In this document: positions 35,061 to 45,804 of the stretch, piece after piece
Position numbering within the stretch: the stretch's first letter is position 1
Layout: every line of letters starts with the position of its first letter
Assembly (NCBI GenBank): GCA_018398805.1
Contig: JAGFBZ010002157.1
Coordinates: 62,001 to 126,000 of the forward strand
Length of the DNA: 64,000 nucleotides
Direction of reading: 5' to 3'
From: Hirundichthys speculiger
Taxonomy: Eukaryota; Chordata; Actinopteri; Beloniformes; Exocoetidae
Program-made: the position numbers and the translations under genes
Notes under the pieces: model-generated
Seen by the model: the letters and a program-made list of their open reading frames with translations, nothing else
What the model was told of the DNA's origin: nothing
The model's database searches: none

Positions 35061-37244
35061 AGGGCTGTTACCGGAGGCTGTCACATTCAGGTGAATGCTT
35101 CTCTCCATTAACATCAAACAAAAAAGACAGACAGAAACAAACTGTTTCTGTCCAAATTAACACAAACTGTTAACTTAGCCAGCTGTTTCCTGTACACTGC
35201 GAGAAAACGTCTCACAAATAAAACCGGAGTGTCCACTGGGTGGCAGCACTGGTCTAAATAGGTCGTTAAAGCCCCATTTGGGGTTTTTTCGTGTCATGTA
35301 AACTTCCAGTTTTGAACCGAACTCCCACTGACTTGGAAGGCGCAGATTTAGCACAAAGGTGCGGAAAAAACAGAGAAGGATATCGATGTACTGAACGTCT
35401 TTAAATCCCAGGTTACGTTCCCATCTATTATCTGTAGAATCTTCACAGCCAAATAAATCAATAGGTAGTTCATGAATCTGCGTCTGGGCTGCGTCTGAAA
35501 ACAACCCCCTAGTTCATCGTCATCTTGTCCACCCGGGATTCGTATGTCGAGGACTATTTAACGAGTTCATCAGCTAAAGCAAATTTCGGACACTGCTACG
35601 GTAATTTTGCCGTTGTTCTTGCACAGCTAAAAGCAACACGTCACCACCAGCGTATGTATCATTGCTGCTTTGCCCATTTTAACATTTTCCCAAATAAAAT
35701 AGAAAAAAAAATGGCAGCCATGGACGGTAGTGGACTACGTAGCAACTCAGGCGTGGTTTTGGACACAGCCGAGGTTGGTGCAAGGTTCCAAAAGCATTTG
35801 ATTTGGCTCAGAGACTTGGGATCGTCAAACACCGCAGGTAAGGCTGAATTCAGAGATGGACTGCAGAAAGTGAAGTTGATTTATTTATTTTTTCTCCTTG
35901 GGCTGGCTTGGGGTTTGTTGTTGAGCGCTCATCCTCACACCAATGCACTCCGTGGAGTCTTAGCTTTAAAGCAATAACAGCATCCTTTTTGTGGCGTGTC
36001 TTTTTTCAGCATGTTCGCTTGGCTGCCTTGCTGTTGGGGTTATGTTTTTGTTTAGGTTGAAATAATCTTGATTCTCCCTTGTTAGGAACAGACTAAATGT
36101 TCTGGAAATCCTTGGAAGTTCACGAGCAACTCGTTTAATGCTTTCTACTCGTGTTAAAGGGAAAAAAATGAAAAGCTGTACCATAAAACCCACCATCAAC
36201 ACAATGGATTTCCCACCTGTTGTTCAAGCTGACGACCACTGCTGCGTTAAAGTCGCTGAGCTTACATCACGCTGCCTACCACACGGCGCTATGGTTTTAG
36301 TTTGGGCTCTTACGATGAGCCCGTTTTCATTTCATGCAGCTCTGCCCAGCAGATCAGCGAGACAGAATGAGGGTGCTGTCGAGAGGAGAAGCAGGGCAGG
36401 GCCAAATCACCGCTGGAGAAAGAAAGACGGAGAAAAAAACAAATAACAAATAAGAAGACCGTGGAGGCAGAGGAGGAGAAGAGGTCTGCCTGTTCCCCCT
36501 TTCTACAGAACTACAGCCCAGGAGCCTTGACTCAATTGGAAATCCATTTTATCTGATGACTGGTGGGCAAATGGTGATGGGTGATAGGCTGGAGCTCTGC
36601 AATTGATGGACCTAACCACTCCGCTGGTTAGAGATGGAGGGATGGAGATAGAGGGGAGTCTGGAGGAGAACACGAACTATAAAGACTGGCCTCACTAACA
36701 AGGTTCATTTCAGGCCACGGCTCTCAGCTGGCCTCCGCTTTGATCAAAAAACCCAGGAAGTATAATTGCTTAACTTAATATATTAACCAGTAATTAATGA
36801 TCAAACTTAATTGGACAGTAAAGAGACTATGAGGAAGTTAGAGTGGGTAAACAGATTGGTCTCATGGTATTTAGCAAGTATTTACTACTATCTATAGAGC
36901 TTTTTTGAACTCAATTTTCTGCCAGTTTTGCACATCAACTATTGTGGCTGTTTACACCTGGCTTTAACATGCATCCAGGTGATGGCGTTGCAGGTGTACA
37001 GTTCAGTTTAGCTAAATATAGTCTCAGCTAAACTGCCTGCAGAACTACAAATGAGCCTGACAAAATTAAAGAGGTTCTGGACTTCCATGCGCATTACTGT
37101 TGGAGTGACATCCCTAAAGGAGAAAACATGGCGGATCTTCATATTGATTGATATTGGTTTGTCACAAGTTTTACATCATATGCCCTTCCTGACACAAGAC
37201 CCTCCCCATTTATCTGAGCTCAGGACCAGCACGATGAGCTCACT
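35061..37244. other. Intronic stretch, nothing recognised
   Basis: Short frames only. The frame 35525-35977 (150 codons) shows no domain that I recognise. Confidence 0.35.
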
Positions 37245-37880
37245 GGCTTGTGATGCCTTATTGGCTGAGACCATGAAGGCTGTGTCCTGCCTAAGAACGC
37301 CTCTGCACCTAACGTCACCTTTCGGTCAGAGAACAACCAGTCGGTCCCGGTGCTGCATTTGATGCAGCTGACGACATTGTGTTAGAGAGGCTTGTTATTG
37401 GTATTAAAGGAACCCCATTAGCATGGTTTCAATCATATTTCTCTGATCTCAGTTTGTTCACGAGGAGTCTTCCTCGTGCAGTATAGTTGGTCGTGGTGTT
37501 CCACAAGGTTCTATGTTCAGGTCTTTACTTTTCACCCTTTTTAAAAGCTTCCTGTATCAGGCAGCATTGCATGAACTTATTCAGTTATACTTATCCTTGA
37601 AGCCAATAAGACCAGGAAGTTAGCTGGACAACAAAAATGTCTTAATGTTAAAAATCTGGAGTACTGATTACATGCAACTGATGTCATATAAGACTGAGGT
37701 TGCTGTCTTTGGACCTGAGCACTCCAGAAATAGACTTTCTAGTTCTCTAGTTTGCCTGCTTGGCATTGCTCTGGCATCTCATGCTGCTGTGAGTAACCTT
37801 GGCATTGTTTTTGACCAGGATTTGTTCTTTATAAACGCATAAAACATTTTCTAAAACTGCTTTTTTTCAGCTTTAGTACA
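37245..37880 (+). pseudogene. Second LINE reverse-transcriptase relic
   Basis: In successive broken frames: AAFDAADDIVLERL, GTPLAWFQSYFSD, GRGVPQGSMFRSLLFTLF, then QLYLSLKP, KTEVAVFGPE and AAVSNLGIVFDQDLFF. These are the order and style of L2/CR1-group reverse transcriptase motifs. The catalytic YADD that should precede QLY is lost. Frameshifts and stops throughout; an inactive fragment. Confidence 0.75.
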
Positions 37881-37900
37881 CTGTTAAAATAGAAAGTATC

Positions 37901-37924
37901 TATCCATCCATCCATCCATCCATA
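37901..37924. repeat. (ATCC)n microsatellite
   Basis: Six tetranucleotide units, right after the LINE relic. Confidence 0.85.
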
Positions 37925-38520
37925 TTACCCTGCAAAGAAAAATGAAAACCTCACTTCAAAAGTCAAATATGCTGGAGGCAGCATCATGGTGTTCTGGGAT
38001 TAGTGTGCTGTCCGCGGGCCTGTAAGGCTTTCCATCACTCGGGTTAAAAAGCAGTACTTATATGTGTAAAAAAATGCTCACAGCATTAAGTCAAGGTCTG
38101 CCTGCGAGAGATCTCAGAAGCTGTGGAAAGCAGTAAAGAATGAGCTGAAAGAAAATTCACCTTTTCAAAGGCTTTTATCAGGAGTTCAGGCTTTTTCAAA
38201 TATAAGTTGTCCACAAGAGAAATTCATGTTTCCAGAAGAACAGAAGAACTATTAAAGTTTGCAGGATTAATCTACAACTGCAAGCCTTTGATTGAGGCTT
38301 GACATGTTTTTTTTTTGATCCATTAATTTTTAAATGACAAAGCTGAATAAAGACATTATTGGTAATATTATGTCTTCAGTACCTGAATGTGTGTTTTTTC
38401 TTAAGCTGGTCTCTGTGGTGCGAAGAACAATCGACCCATTTTTTGATCAAGCTACAACATACACATGTAAAGACAATTTCTTCCTAAACAAAACACAATT
38501 CCAACACAAGGCAGTTTAGT
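37925..38520 (+). pseudogene. Tc1-like relic T3 (tentative)
   Basis: At about 37972-38000, ggaggcagcatcatggtgtt reads GGSIMVFW, the GGSIMVWG block of Tc1 transposases. The remainder is degraded; the right edge is only estimated. Confidence 0.35.
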
Positions 38521-38824
38521 GAATGCATCTTAAAAATGAGGAGGATGGGACAACGGGCCAGCTGTGACATGCGACCAACACGAACCTGTTAGACTCCACA
38601 GACTACAACGACGTACAGGTGGCTACTCTACAACAAACACCCACGAGTCCGACTATCGAAAACAAAAACCTTCAGCTTTCACAGAAGTTGAGCCAAAACC
38701 AAACCCGTCCCAGAGTTTCTGGAGATGTGGTCAAACACCCCACAGATCTGCAACCCTTCCACGTGGCGGCACTTGGCACAATGAAGAAACAAGAAACCTC
38801 ACTGGAAGGAGGTAAAGCATTTAG

Positions 38825-40372
38825 GGCCCGATCTTCCGCCAAACCTCCTAAAGCCGCTATTTAGGGATAGCGGCTAGCGGGAGGGGCGTTACCCTGCAAA
38901 GAATGCAATCTTCCACCTTGCTAAACCTGCTATCCCACCTGCGCTACCCGCTACATTATGCATAGGAGTGGTTATGGCGTTCCACCTGTTAAACCAATCA
39001 GTGCGTCAGTAACCATTGCCTTTAAGAGCAGGTTGCTAAACCCGCTAACCACTATGGAGCGTCTTTTCATCCAGATCAGAGCAGCTCTCGTGCTCCTCCT
39101 CCTCTGCACTGATATATACATATACAGTGGTACCTCTACTTACGAAATCAATTGGTTCTGGAAGTAGTTTCGTAACCTGTAAATTAGTAGAGATGCGTTT
39201 TCCATGTAAATCCTCTAATCCGTTTCAAGCCCCCAAAAATTTGAACATAAATTTTTTTATAAATCATAAAAATGTATCAAAACATGTAACAAATACATGT
39301 TAGCATTAGATTACTGCACAATAAACATAAAATGAGAGTTGTACATAATAAAAAACAAAGAATAAAGAATAAAAGAATAAAAATTATGTTCATTTACCTT
39401 TTAACTCCTATCGTCTTCACCTTTTCTCTCTTAGCAGTGGTTTTTGCCTGATGTTTTGTAAAGAACAAATCCAAGGACATTTACTTTTGTCTGCTTTAAA
39501 CAATCCTTTAAAATTGTGCAAGGTAAACATCACATAATGAGCAATAGCCCGACTAGTGAACCCTTTCTCTGGGTGATTCTTTTCAACAAATTCCGAGATT
39601 TAGAGAATTCAGAGAGAGATGCCAGGAAGATGCTAGGCGATAGCCAGGAAGATGCTAGCCGATAGCCAATGGCAGAGCAGCTACAAATATGTTTACGTTC
39701 GGTAAAGTCTGGGAGCTGCGAGTAGCGTATTGTATTTTTGCCTTTCATATCCTGAAATTTCTTTTGTAACAAGAAGCAATATTTTCCCGTTGAGGTGTTT
39801 TGTAACCTGAAAATTTCATATGTAGAGACGTTCTTAAATAGAGGTACCACTGTAAATATTTTTACACAGACAATTCCTATCGGCTACCTGAAAGTCCCAG
39901 ATAGTTGGTGTCCTCCCAGTAAACACTCTCTGGTCGTCTATGGTTTAACTGCCGAGCAAGCCGTTTAAGACGATCTGTCAGGGGTTTCTCAGGGGTTCAA
40001 CTAAGGCCAAATCACGCTTTTTATTCAAGAGTTATTTCAAGAGGTAGAGCCGTTTGTGCACGTCCACATGTGACCAGGTGGATGCACAGTGATGGCATTT
40101 AGACGCGCTCTTGAATGCACCAACATGCGGTTTGCAGGTAGCGGGTGGTCTGACCACCTGCTACCCACAACCCGCAACCGCAAGATACCGAGTTTGCGGA
40201 AAGGGCAAAAGACACGCCCATTGCCACGCCTACAAAGTGAGTAAGTCGGCATAATGGGTAGCGGCTTTAGGGAGCGGAAGATTGCATTAGCGGTTAGCGG
40301 AGGTTCCTATACCTGCAATTTGTGGGTAGCGGCTAAGTGGTAAAAGGTAAGGGGAAGTGTACAATCGGAGCC
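38825..40372 (-). mobile_element. PIF/Harbinger-like family F, copy F4, split by a mariner element
   Basis: Begins GGGCCCGATCTTCCGCC and ends GTACAATCGGAGCC, with TTA on both sides (38822-38824, 40373-40375): the 3-bp TNA-type duplication of PIF/Harbinger. Removing the mariner and one TA leaves 818 bp, the same length as F1 and F3. The coding remnant lies on the minus strand near 39890-39950. Confidence 0.88.
39125..39852. mobile_element. Mariner-like MITE (728 bp) nested in F4
   Basis: Inverted ends CAGTGGTACCTCTACTTACG and TTAAATAGAGGTACCACTG with TA on both sides (39123-39124 and 39853-39854). The host F sequence (gatatatacata, then aatatttttacac) is continuous across it when compared with F1 and F3. 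A 22-24-bp segment (gatgctagscgatagccagga) is duplicated inside. The minus frame 39530-39850 shows no transposase motifs. Confidence 0.93.
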
Positions 40373-40375
40373 TTA

Positions 40376-41997
40376 GTGGCAATACTTTTGTTTGGTTCCT
40401 GATGAATCTCGCTGGCTCATGTCAGCTTGAATGTGCCGAAAAGTGACAAAACCTGGGAAGTTCACATGAACATTCCTCTAAAAACACAACAGGAAAACCA
40501 GTTTGGGGCTTTGGCGATACATTGCAGGATGGATTTCCAGACTGTTCAGGTTCTCACTGCTCAAATCCAGAGAGATTTGCAACCAAAGTCTAATATTATG
40601 TTTGACAGAAATCAATGAAAATGTCTTATTCATATGGCGTTCCATCTTCATTGTCCTGGTAGAAACTATACTCTTTTATTTTTTAACGCTCCTGCTGTCA
40701 TCTCACATGTATTTCATTTGTTTTGACACCTGATTTATTCAAATCCACCTTGCAGTTGCTGAGAGACACTCATTTTAAGTCTGGTATGAAGGAGTCTTAA
40801 AATAGGCCTCATTAGGGAGGTTGATGAGAGGATCGCGTCTACTGTCACTTGTGATCACATATGTGACAGATAAATTCATAAAACGGCTAATGACTGCTGA
40901 AAATTGAAGTGCAGAAATAGATGTTAGGTATGCTAATTAAAAAAACACCATAAATGAAAGATGTTGAGAGATGTTAAAAGACTATTAATTCCTGAAACAA
41001 AATAATGAATACCTGCAAGACCAAGCATTTTAAATGGCTACAGCAAAAGTGATTAAAAAAAGAAGAACTCAAAAACGCAGGACTCCGTGTTAAACAACAT
41101 GTATTTATTTATGTATTCAAGAAAAAGACAAATTGATCTCTTCAAGAGTCGTGGCCGTGAACTGGAGAGCAGTAACAAAAGGAGAAACGGTTTCCAGCGA
41201 TGAAGAAGTGGAGAGACGGATTGATCGATCGACGACGGGACACAAGAAGAGCCGCGAGAAACCGGCACAAAATCCACCTGAAAGCTTCTGCTCCCGCCCT
41301 CTCTTATCCCTGCTGGTGGTCTCGCTTCCACAAAACGTCTTAAGCGTGATCAAGGGTGGGGGTGGGGGGCGTAAAACACTGACCAGACAGTGAGCGCTCC
41401 GAGTAATAAAAGGAGGAAAAATTACGTGTCAGGCGCTTAAAACACAATACCAGGCTGTGCCGCGTTATTACTGGAGACCCCCCGCTGGGAAACGCAGAAA
41501 GAGCGGGAGGGCGGCGGGTCTGGTGGCGCGAGCCGACAGAGGAGCGGCGGCGACCAGGAAGGTCGGGAGGGCCACGGAGGCTGGTGAAAACGTTTCTTTC
41601 AGGAGCAAATTGTCAGAAGCCTCAACTCCTCCCCGCCGCCTCCGTATCTCCCGCCGCCATTTTTCTGAAAGCTTTGAGGCATCCGAGGGGCCGCCGGGGG
41701 CCACGAGGCAGATGAAAGAGGAAGCAGAGGCTCGAGATGCGGCGTGATGCGCCGCTCGATCACAGATTGTGCTGCAACAAAAGACAGGAAGCCACAGAGA
41801 GAAAGAGACAGAAAGATAGAGAGAGGAGGCGGACAGTAACAGACGGAGATGTGGCAGATAGAGAGCACCATTACGTCACCACGTTCAATAAAAAAAAATA
41901 AAAAAAAATAGGACAAAGATGACGCAGTTAAAAGGGGAACAAAAACTGAGTGTAAAAGAATAAATAAATGAAAAATGGCCATGTTTAACTTAATTTT
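40376..41997. other. Intronic stretch with a GC-rich patch
   Basis: 41457-41750 is markedly GC- and CpG-rich with opposite open frames on both strands; it could be a small CpG island or an alternative promoter but has no recognised coding content. 41889-41910 is an A-rich run. Confidence 0.4.
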
Positions 41998-42677
41998 GGG
42001 ACCAATTCCGATTCCTCCCTTCCCCTCAATCTCAAAAATGCGCGCTCTCGCTAAGTGCTAGTGTTGTCCCCATTCTAAGAAAGTCAAATTGAGGGACGAG
42101 TTTGAGGGCTGTATCACCCTCAAAATTGAGATTCTCCGGCACCACCATTGGAAGTAAGGGCTACCCAGAAGGCACTGGGTAATTTAGCCAAGACATCTTC
42201 GAAAAGGATGGCAACAAAAAAAGCTAGCTACAAATGTAAGTATTTTCGTAAATCTTAAAGATATAAATGTTACGAAACCATCTTATTGTCTTTGTTTGAG
42301 ACTTTTTTCATGAATTAACATCGTTGTTGCGTAACATTTATTTTTTTTACTTTACGATGTTTGCTGTGGTCCCGGCCAGCTTCACCTTACTTGTATACCT
42401 TGTTGTGTAGCGACGGAGGACTGAATAATGTATCCTCTATTGTGTTATTTGCTAATATTATTTAGAGAATATAAAGCGCTCTTTTCAATGTTATCCCTGT
42501 GTCATTTCAGGAAATACAGAGACAACACGGGCTCTGATACATTTCAGTCTGAAGACGTAACTGCACTCAAGGGGTGTCCCATTTCTGAGTCAAGATAAGA
42601 TAACCCTTACACTTACTTTCAAGGGTTAAGATTGAGGGCCAAAAATTGAGGGTTAAGGGCGGAATTGGAATTTACCC
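41998..42677 (+). mobile_element. DNA element family C, copy C2a
   Basis: Begins GGGACCAATTCCGATTCC and ends GGAATTGGAATTTACCC. Includes gggctacccagaaggcactg and the ggggtgtcccatttct block shared with C3. Immediately followed by an inverted partial copy. Confidence 0.78.
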
Positions 42678-43087
42678 GAAGTGTCAGGGTTATCTGGTGA
42701 CTTAGAAATGGGACACCTGTTGAGTGCAGTTACGTCTTCAAACTGTGCGGGGCGGCCTTACACCAAAGCTACGTCCAGCCTGTCAAGAAAACGACGACGA
42801 CGAAGAAGTAGAAGAAGACGCAGAAGAAGAATAAGATAATATAAATATATATAACGAAGACAATAAGATAGTTTCGTAACATTTATATCTTTATTAACTA
42901 CGAAATTACTTAAATTTGAAGCCCACTTTTTTCAGCGCCATCCTTTTTGAAGACGTTTTGCTGAAAATACGCAATGCCTTCTGGGTAGCCCTTACTTCCG
43001 AGGGTGGTGCCAGAGAATCTCAATATTGAGGGCGATACAGCCCTCAAACTTGTCCCTCAACTTGACGTTCTAAGAATCAGGACAGCA
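42678..43087 (-). mobile_element. DNA element family C, copy C2b, inverted and truncated
   Basis: Starts in mid-element at gaagtgtcagggttatctgg and proceeds in reverse orientation to ccctcaaacttgtccctcaa and ggacagcac. Both termini are missing. Together with C2a it forms a large imperfect inverted repeat. Confidence 0.75.
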
Positions 43088-43539
43088 CACGGAAAAAGCA
43101 GACATGCTTTTTTTTCTGCAAAAGAATTGTTAATTCCTCATAGTATTTGCAGATTTGTACTATGCACTGTTCCGTTGTATTTGATAGTATTTATCTTTAA
43201 TATAATTTTTGAGTGCTTAGTGAGCTCATATATCCTTTTAAAAAGGAGATTCTTTTATTTCTATTTAATCTGTTAGTAAAACGTTACACATTCTTGTGTA
43301 TTTGCACAGTTACATATTACAACAGTTAACACGTTATCCAGGCTTTGGGCCACTTTTGACCTCGCTGTTGAGTTTGTAAGCTTGTGACTTCTAAGTGAAA
43401 AAAATAATGCTAATAAAACTGTTTGTTCTCCTTTTTCCCCAAATTAGAATCGATAAGAGAATCGATAAAGAATCAAATCGTTAAACAGTTTCGATAATAG
43501 GAATTGGAATTGGAAAAATCGTATCAATTCCCATCCCTA
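43088..43539 (+). mobile_element. hAT family B, copy B5 (left-truncated)
   Basis: Joins C2b at acggaaaaagcagacatgct and matches B4 from about 34609 to its end (tatcaattcccatcccta). The left half with the BED exon and 17-bp units is absent. Confidence 0.8.
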
Positions 43540-44728
43540 AGGAGGACGGCCCAGATCACAAAGGGACGGTTGAAGAAGAGGAGGGCGTGGGGGGGCTGGA
43601 CTGGTTCTGACCCGACCCCCAGGTCTGAGTCAGAACGCCTTTTCAGAGTTGTGACAAAGTGTAAAAGCTTTCCTTTTCCAACTCACTTTGGAGGGTGATG
43701 AAAGCCTGAAATGCAAAACTTGGTTTTATTTTAACAAATTAAATGAAGTCGATGAAAAAAAAAAAAAAAAAGGAAAAATCAAACATCGTGGGTTTGTAAA
43801 TTTAAACATCCCTGTGTCATTTTCTTAATTTCCATTTTCCAATTTGGTGTGCGAGCGTCGCCTGTGGCACAAAAATAATTCAGTCTGGATTATATCATTT
43901 TCTTCAGAGTCAGAAGCCAAAATTGTGACTATAAGTTAAATTTAGTTAATAACACAGCCTTAACACGAATATAGGTACGTGCACGTGGGGAAAAAGTTTA
44001 ACTTCTCCTCAAACACAGAAGTTTTAATTACAGACTAAAGTTTTCCTTCTGTTGTCACGAAGACGCTTTCTTTTCCCTTTAAAAAAAAAACTTAAAGAAA
44101 AGACGGAAAATTATTCACTACCAGTACAGATAAATATACAGCTGGTAAATAGCTCAATTAGAAAAATATAATCTTCGCTGCAAACAATACAAGACATAAA
44201 AAAAAAAACAACCCTAGAGCAGATAATGATCGTCAAGATTGGCTGTGGTTTTCTGAACAGTGATCGATGCCCACTTGAAAGGAGGCAACGCTGACGGTTT
44301 ATGATGGAGGAAAAGCTGCCAACAGTATGAAAATAAAATCAATAAGTCAGTTGTAGAAAGACGAGGGAGAGAGAGAAAAAAAAAAGAAGATGGGGATACG
44401 AGATGACAAACGGGAGACAAAACAGAATAAAACAAGAGAGACGAAGAGCAGAGGAGACGGATAAAAAAAAAAAAAAAAAAGACTTTCAGGCCGACGGAGG
44501 GGCGAGATGAAAGGTGATGGTTTAAAAAGGAAGTAAAGGCGGAGAGAAACGACTGGCAGATAAAGGGGAGATTCTTTACAGACAGCTGGGAAAAAAACAA
44601 GCCGAAGATGTTTTAAAACAAACAACTGAGAAGTGAAGTAAATCTACAAGTGTGAGCGCGTCACGTGTGAATATACGATGAGCTGAAGGAAACTCGCTCT
44701 TGAAAACACACATCCAGAGTTTAAACGG
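43540..44728. other. Intronic stretch, nothing recognised
   Basis: Poly-A runs at about 43755-43772 and 44464-44480. The minus frames 44214-44625 reflect a pyrimidine-rich minus strand. Confidence 0.4.
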
Positions 44729-44811
44729 CTGCAGATGAGGCTGCAGGTGAGGCTGCAGTGAGGCTGCAGGTGAGGCTGCAGGTGAGGCTGCAGGTGAGGC
44801 TGCAGGTGCGA
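44729..44811. repeat. 12-bp minisatellite, seven units
   Basis: Unit CTGCAGGTGAGG, one copy short by a base. Each full unit contains CAGGTGAG, which equals the consensus 5' splice site, on the plus strand (antisense to the host gene). Confidence 0.85.
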
Positions 44812-44979
44812 CGGAGCCCAGCTGCTCCTCGGTCCTTCCAGCCGTCGAGTCTCCGCAGATTAACGAGCCTGGACGGACTCGAGACCGGCGCCGACGGGTT
44901 CGGGTTTGAACACAGGACAATAGTAGCAACGGAGGCGACTCAACGATCCGGCTGCAGCGTATCCAACCAGCACTGAGGA

Positions 44980-45796
44980 TAGAGCTGAGCGATTTTATCG
45001 ATTCTGCAATATATGTGTTGATATTTTATCAAGTATCGATTTTTCAGCATCAATATTCTAAGATTCTTTCAAAACCCCCGTGTCCCACCTTTAAAAGCTT
45101 GCAAGCAACAATTTGCACTGTTTAAATAAATGAAACTATTTCTCTCAACAAATCTTTTATTTATTTGTCCAGCATTTGCAAGCTGTCTGTCAGCCATATA
45201 ATGTGTAATTGATGCTTTCAGTTCAATTAATTCAAACAAAGTCATTGGAACACTCACAAGATGTCACCAAAATCACTTTGTCCCTTTAAAATCTTTCGGA
45301 AAATGATGTAAATGTGTTGTAAGATGAATATCGATATATATTGTATCGTGAGCTGAATATCGTGTATCGCAGCCATTCCCAAACTTCAGGATACCAAGGC
45401 CCAATTTGAAATGTGAAAAATCTCTGCAGCCCACCGAAACCTTTAATCACAACTGTGATCAACATACAGGACCAGGAACCATGATCTGATATTAATGTAA
45501 GGGGTCAACAAATAAGGTGACACTTGTCATATTAAGTTAAGATGATGGTAGAATAACACTTAACTGATTTGTTTTATTACTTCTTAATGTTTTTTTTAAT
45601 CATGTCATGAATATTTTACAGTAATTAAAAACATTTAAAAAAGATAGAGGATTTAAAACACATTTGTTTAATTTTAATAACCTCTCACGGCCCACCTGCA
45701 GTCCCACGACGGCCCACCAGGGGGCCGCGGCCCACACTTTGGGAATCACTGGTGTATCGTATCGTATCGCAGGATTAGTGTATCGCTACAGCCATA
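44980..45796 (+). mobile_element. hAT-like MITE family D, copy D3, split by nested E
   Basis: Begins TAGAGCTGAGCGATTTTATC and ends CGCTACAGCCATA, with perfect duplications ACTGAGGA at 44972-44979 and 45797-45804. Without E and one GTGTATCG it is about 427 bp, the family length. Confidence 0.94.
45370..45751. mobile_element. hAT (Charlie-type) MITE E (382 bp), nested in D3
   Basis: Ends CAGCCATTCCCAAACTT and CACTTTGGGAATCACTG; perfect duplications GTGTATCG at 45362-45369 and 45752-45759. Subterminal ggcccaccaggggg and cggcccacctgc words. No coding sequence. Confidence 0.94.
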
Positions 45797-45804
45797 ACTG
45801 AGGA

